25,044 nt of DNA, from positions 1 to 25,044 of IMG/VR virus record IMGVR_UViG_3300047388_000243, one strand, 5' to 3'. The notes under the pieces are model-generated. The model had not been told where the DNA came from. It saw only the letters and a program-made list of their open reading frames with translations, and ran no database searches. Origin of the DNA: a virus. Of this stretch, positions 23,378 through 25,044 are shown piece after piece (within the stretch, counting starts at the first letter, position 1; each line of letters starts with the position of its first letter). A program made the translations under genes and the position numbers.

Positions 23378-23499
23378 AATTCCAGTTCCAAAGACCAGTT
23401 CCCGGTTCCCAGTTCCCCTAAAGGGGAGGGAACTGGGGAACCGATAGAATGGTCGAGTTCCAAGGAACCACTCGGGAACCAGTGGGAACTTTGGGAACT
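23362..23499. repeat. Cluster of about ten GGGAAC[CT] motifs in both orientations
   Basis: GGGAACT, GGGAACC or their complements AGTTCCC, GGTTCCC (some with one G fewer) occur at about 23362, 23384, 23397, 23404, 23411, 23428, 23435, 23456, 23464, 23474, 23484 and 23493. Density is far above anything else in the window. The first copy lies inside the end of the ATPase gene and the rest just after it. The array resembles iteron or multi-site protein-binding DNA. Confidence 0.7.
23404..23442. repeat. Large imperfect inverted repeat
   Basis: GGTTCCCAGTTCCC (23404-23417) pairs with GGGAACTGGGGAACC (23428-23442) with one extra G; the loop is about 10 nt. It could form a long hairpin in DNA or RNA. 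No T-tract follows on either strand, so a classical terminator is unlikely, although it could stabilise or end the ATPase transcript. Confidence 0.65.
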
Positions 23500-23520
23500 T
23501 TGGCCCTAACGCGAGGCGAC

Positions 23521-23529
23521 TTATCCACA
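23521..23529 (+). other. Perfect DnaA box
   Basis: TTATCCACA exactly matches the bacterial DnaA consensus. It lies between the GGGAAC[CT] cluster and the AT-rich repeat block, where a replication origin would be expected. One 9-mer can arise by chance, so context carries the argument. Confidence 0.5.
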
Positions 23530-23547
23530 GGCACCAGTGGGCATTTT

Positions 23548-23571
23548 GGGGGGTGGCATGGGGGGGCTGGG
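23548..23571 (+). other. G-quadruplex motif
   Basis: Four usable G-tracts: G6 at 23548-23553, loop TGGCAT, then G7 at 23560-23566 (which can supply two GGG with a one-base loop), loop CT, and GGG at 23569-23571. It fits the four-tract folding rule on the plus strand. A role is not shown; the location beside the DnaA box and repeats is suggestive. Confidence 0.45.
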
Positions 23572-23624
23572 CATGGTCCATGGCCGGCGGAGGCCCCGAG
23601 CGCGCCGCGACCACTACCGCTTAT

Positions 23625-23727
23625 ACTTACGCCTCAAGCGTCAGTTATGTAAAGCGATAACTCCTTTATGTGCAGCGATATGGTATTTACGTAATGCACG
23701 TTATCGGACGTAACTTACGCCTCAAGC
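23625..23727 (+). repeat. 15-bp direct repeat flanking an AT-rich block
   Basis: ACTTACGCCTCAAGC occurs identically at 23625-23639 and 23713-23727, 88 bp apart start to start. Between them is the most AT-rich stretch of the region, with TTATGTAAAGCGATA (23645-23659) and TTATGTGCAGCGATA (23666-23680) 21 bp apart, which is two helical turns, and the palindrome TTACGTAA (23687-23694). The TTATGT repeats also begin with weak DnaA-box-like 9-mers. This looks like the initiation or unwinding part of an origin. Confidence 0.6.
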
Positions 23728-23745
23728 TCCGCGGGCTGGCAGAAA

Positions 23746-23760
23746 GTCTGAAATCCAGAC
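23746..23760. promoter_or_regulatory. Operator-like palindrome, variant copy
   Basis: GTCTGAAATCCAGAC, a one-mismatch palindrome around three central bases, differs from the two exact copies downstream at two positions. Same spacing of half-sites, so probably bound by the same regulator with lower affinity. Confidence 0.5.
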
Positions 23761-23784
23761 AATGGCGCTCCGAGGCTGCCACAA

Positions 23785-23798
23785 GCAGACGAGTCTGC
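23785..23798. repeat. Short perfect inverted repeat
   Basis: GCAGAC-GA-GTCTGC: six-base arms with a two-base centre. It shares the AGAC/GTCT core with the operator-like sites but in inside-out order. Could be a related binding site or chance. Confidence 0.35.
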
Positions 23799-23825
23799 CG
23801 TTCCGACTGTCCATTTTCTGGAATT

Positions 23826-23840
23826 GTCTGAGATTCAGAC
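23826..23840. promoter_or_regulatory. Operator-like palindrome, exact copy 1
   Basis: GTCTGA-GAT-TCAGAC, a perfect six-base inverted repeat with three central bases. With two preceding T bases it is identical over 17 nt to the copy at 23885-23899, 59 bp away. Typical form of a dimeric repressor or activator site. Confidence 0.6.
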
Positions 23841-23884
23841 TTTTGTGTACCCTGTCTATTTCTGTTTTGAGATGGTACGGGTTT

Positions 23885-23899
23885 GTCTGAGATTCAGAC
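23885..23899. promoter_or_regulatory. Operator-like palindrome, exact copy 2
   Basis: The same GTCTGAGATTCAGAC site, 68 bp before the -35 of the promoter at 23967. That distance suits activation or looping repression better than direct occlusion. No candidate regulator gene is obvious inside the window. Confidence 0.6.
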
Positions 23900-23966
23900 A
23901 GGGATACTCCCTTTGGATTTTCTTTTGGGGTCTGAAAATAATTCGTCCTTGAGGGAATCTTTTCGC

Positions 23967-23995
23967 TTGACAGTGCGTATTGGTAGGCGTAGATA
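23967..23995 (+). promoter_or_regulatory. Strong candidate early promoter
   Basis: TTGACA (23967-23972, full consensus), 17-nt spacer, TAGATA (23990-23995). The end of the spacer and the -10 read GGCGTAGAT, as at 20299-20307. Transcription would start near 24002, followed by AGGGAG (24006-24011) and the ATG at 24016. It sits just downstream of the operator-like palindromes. Confidence 0.62.
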
Positions 23996-24015
23996 GATAC
24001 CACGCAGGGAGTACG

Positions 24016-24309
24016 ATGGCTGAAAGGACGGGTAACGTCATGACGAAACGGGACTATGAGGCTATCGCGGGCTCGATTCGACGCATCCGTAAGATCGGAT
24101 CCCGTGATCCCGCGCCGCAAGCGCCGTCCTTGCACCTGCGGCCACGCGAACGGCTATCACGGTCTGGACGGCTATTGCTCGCACGAGGGTTGCTACTGCG
24201 GTGGATACCGGGAGAAGCCGAAACCGAAAGCGAGGAAAGCCAATGCCGAGCGCGGATGATTTCAAAGACTACCTGGCGAGAGTCAAAGAAGCCGAGGAGA
24301 TCGGCTTGA
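24016..24309 (+). CDS. Small early protein MAERTGN..., frame uncertain after residue 30
   Basis: ATG 24016 has AGGGAG 4 nt upstream and is the first start after the promoter. Residues 1-30 (MAERTGNVMTKRDYEAIAGS and on to IRRIRKIG) resemble the MTKxDYxxIA start of small phage proteins. After about 24100 this frame becomes Arg/Leu-rich without sensible structure, while another frame carries a Cys-rich protein. The real product may end early through an indel, or fuse to the Cys-rich frame. The given end is simply the first stop in this frame. Confidence 0.4.
   Translation: MAERTGNVMTKRDYEAIAGSIRRIRKIGSRDPAPQAPSLHLRPRERLSRSGRLLLARGLLLRWIPGEAETESEESQCRARMISKTTWRESKKPRRSA
24104..24259 (+). CDS. 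Cys/His-rich small protein
   Basis: GTG 24104 gives 51 residues. It has CTCGHANGYHGLDG, then YCSHEGCYCGGYREKPK: five Cys and three His in about 25 residues, a clear metal-binding knuckle. Similar short CxCGH...C...CxC proteins are common in phages of high-G+C hosts. No good ribosome site is seen at this GTG, and the frame is one step from the gene starting at 24016. So it may be the C-terminal part of that gene after an indel near 24095-24105. Its 3' end overlaps the next gene by 17 nt. Confidence 0.52.
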   Translation: MIPRRKRRPCTCGHANGYHGLDGYCSHEGCYCGGYREKPKPKARKANAERG

Positions 24310-24530
24310 CCCCGGCAGAGGTTTGGAGGACGGAGGAATGCTTGCATCCGCTTGCCTGTCGGACGCCGGACGGCTGGGGTTGTACCAAATGCGGTTCAAC
24401 GAACGTCGCAGAGCCTTTGGAGCGTTGCGCCCGGTGCAAGCGGGAGACGGCCCCTGAGAACGGCTACAAGACCGGCGCGGGATTCTTCTGCTCCCCGTGC
24501 TCGGCGGAATTCGATGACGGTGTTAAATGA
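24243..24530 (+). CDS. 95-residue double zinc-ribbon protein
   Basis: ATG 24243 with GAGG 7 nt upstream. An acidic helical start (MPSADDFKDYLARVKEAEEI) is followed by two zinc knuckle pairs. The first comprises ECLHPLAC and GCTKCGSTN, and the second CARCKRETAPENGY and FFCSPCSAEF. Eight or nine ligands are available, enough for two zinc ions. This ribbon layout occurs in nucleic-acid and protein adaptors; no specific family recognised. Ends in an ATGA overlap with the next gene. Confidence 0.72.
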   Translation: MPSADDFKDYLARVKEAEEIGLTPAEVWRTEECLHPLACRTPDGWGCTKCGSTNVAEPLERCARCKRETAPENGYKTGAGFFCSPCSAEFDDGVK

Positions 24531-24802
24531 ACGTTTACTACCTGGCGCCCGAGGAAGTTATAAAACTAGGCCTGCCGGCACTTCGGCAAGACGTTCGAAC
24601 CGTCATGGGCCGGAGTGACCCGGCCCCGCTCGAGCGAGCCCTACGGCTTAATGATCACGATTCGGCCGAGGATTCCGATTCCGCCGAAGATAAACAGCAG
24701 GGTCAGCATGGCGATTTCCTCCATGTTCTCGGATTCTACGCCGTCAGGCTGGCGCTGATCGGGTTTTTGGTGTTCGTCTTTTGCCTGTGGCTGACGTCAT
24801 GA
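24527..24802 (+). CDS. Small single-pass membrane protein
   Basis: 91 residues from ATG 24527 (ATGA overlap). Residues 1-35 are mixed; 40-62 are very polar and repetitive (NDHDSAEDSDSAEDKQQGQ). The last about 27 residues form one hydrophobic segment, GFYAVRLALIGFLVFVFCLWL, a clear transmembrane helix at the C-terminus. A holin or membrane-targeted host-takeover protein is possible, but one helix and the early location do not decide. The polar middle lies opposite a hydrophobic reading frame on the other strand. Confidence 0.58.
   Translation: MNVYYLAPEEVIKLGLPALRQDVRTVMGRSDPAPLERALRLNDHDSAEDSDSAEDKQQGQHGDFLHVLGFYAVRLALIGFLVFVFCLWLTS
24641..24724 (-). CDS. Possible antisense hydrophobic microprotein
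   Basis: A 27-codon minus-strand frame, M-E-E-I-A then MLTLLFIFGGIGILG and RIVIIKP, with an internal ATG at 24709 that has GGAGGAAA 5 nt upstream. It would be a tiny membrane peptide. It lies antisense to the polar middle of the membrane gene, and hydrophobic antisense frames opposite polar ones arise by code symmetry. Speculative. Confidence 0.22.
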   Translation of the reverse strand: MEEIAMLTLLFIFGGIGILGRIVIIKP

Positions 24803-25044
24803 GCGGCGGGTTGGAGCAGGTTGAGCTCGGCTGCGGCTGCGTCATGGACTTTCACACGGGCTATGCGATTTCGTCGTGCAAGGCGCACGACCGGCGGACT
24901 CGAGCGGTGAAGGTTGCCGCGGCGTTGCAGGACTTGGGGAACTGGCTCGACGAGGCGGGGAAGCGGCTAGAGCCGAGGCCTACGGATCTGCCTGCCAGTA
25001 AGCCGCACCTATCGCTGTTGCGTCTTGCGGCTGGGGCGGCCGTG
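24799..25044 (+). CDS. Hypothetical protein, truncated by the window edge
   Basis: ATG 24799 overlaps the previous TGA (ATGA); 82 codons are visible without a stop. It begins MSGGLEQVELGCGCVMDFHTG, then SSCKAHDRRTRAVKVAAALQDLG. CxC followed by CxxH about 15 residues later is a possible zinc site, fitting the run of Cys-rich small genes before it. The rest is helical and amphipathic. Function unknown. Confidence 0.65.
   Translation, partial: MSGGLEQVELGCGCVMDFHTGYAISSCKAHDRRTRAVKVAAALQDLGNWLDEAGKRLEPRPTDLPASKPHLSLLRLAAGAAV

Noticed and set aside
23404-23442. Intrinsic terminator after the ATPase gene
   Set aside because: A strong inverted repeat is present but no T-tract follows on either strand.
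23369-23652. Two short frames (81 and 67 codons) over the GGGAAC[CT] cluster
   Set aside because: Their residues simply translate the repeats; no ribosome site or domain.
23362-23899. CRISPR array
   Set aside because: The repeats are short, in both orientations and irregularly spaced, without spacers of uniform length.
23722-24135. 137-codon minus-strand frame across the operator and promoter region
   Set aside because: It has no ribosome site, covers operators and a promoter, and the protein looks random; the region is better explained as regulatory.
1-25044. tRNA genes
   Set aside because: No cloverleaf-like arrangement with a CCA-proximal TTCGA-type arm was found by eye; a dedicated scan would settle it.

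Overview
The window is a high-G+C (about 60% by eye) segment of a tailed double-stranded DNA bacteriophage, most like a short-tailed (podovirus-type) phage. A terminase, portal, scaffold, N4-gp56-like major capsid, adaptor and nozzle set appears in morphogenesis order, and no sheath, tape-measure or major tail-tube gene is visible. The host cannot be named from the sequence. I see no RNA polymerase, DNA polymerase, integrase, lysis gene or tRNA here; the rest of the genome lies outside the window.

Late module (positions 1-20296, all on the minus strand, read right to left): putative small terminase, large terminase, a small Cys protein, portal, four small or unknown proteins, scaffold, major capsid, an HNH endonuclease, a small Ala/Thr-rich protein, a C2H2 zinc-finger protein, adaptor, nozzle, a second endonuclease (endonuclease VII type), a small beta-rich protein, two Gly/Gln/Asn/Pro-rich virion-type proteins, a coiled-coil-like protein and a very large polyvalent/ejection protein cut by the left edge. 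Genes are packed with 1-20 nt overlaps (ATGA, GTGA, TAATG), so translational coupling is likely throughout. Two genes are split by single-base length differences in short G/C runs (1194-1197 and about 6965). The adaptor gene seems to start at ATC.

Early module (20335-25044, plus strand): divergent from the late module across only 38 bp, which holds two overlapping opposed promoter candidates. It encodes many tiny proteins, at least five of them Cys-rich and probably zinc-binding, a VRR-NUC-type nuclease, and a RecA-fold ATPase with a predicted C-terminal winged helix.

Non-coding centre (23378-24015): about 640 bp dense in signals. It has about ten copies of a GGGAAC[CT] motif in both orientations, a large inverted repeat, a perfect DnaA box (TTATCCACA), a G-quadruplex motif, a 15-bp direct repeat flanking an AT-rich block with 21-bp-spaced repeats, three copies of a GTCTGA-N3-TCAGAC operator-like palindrome, and a promoter (TTGACA-N17-TAGATA) closely resembling the one at 20280-20308. 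I read it as a candidate replication origin and early control region. This block, the possible pseudoknot over the ribosome site at 20898, and the ATC start are the most novel-looking elements.
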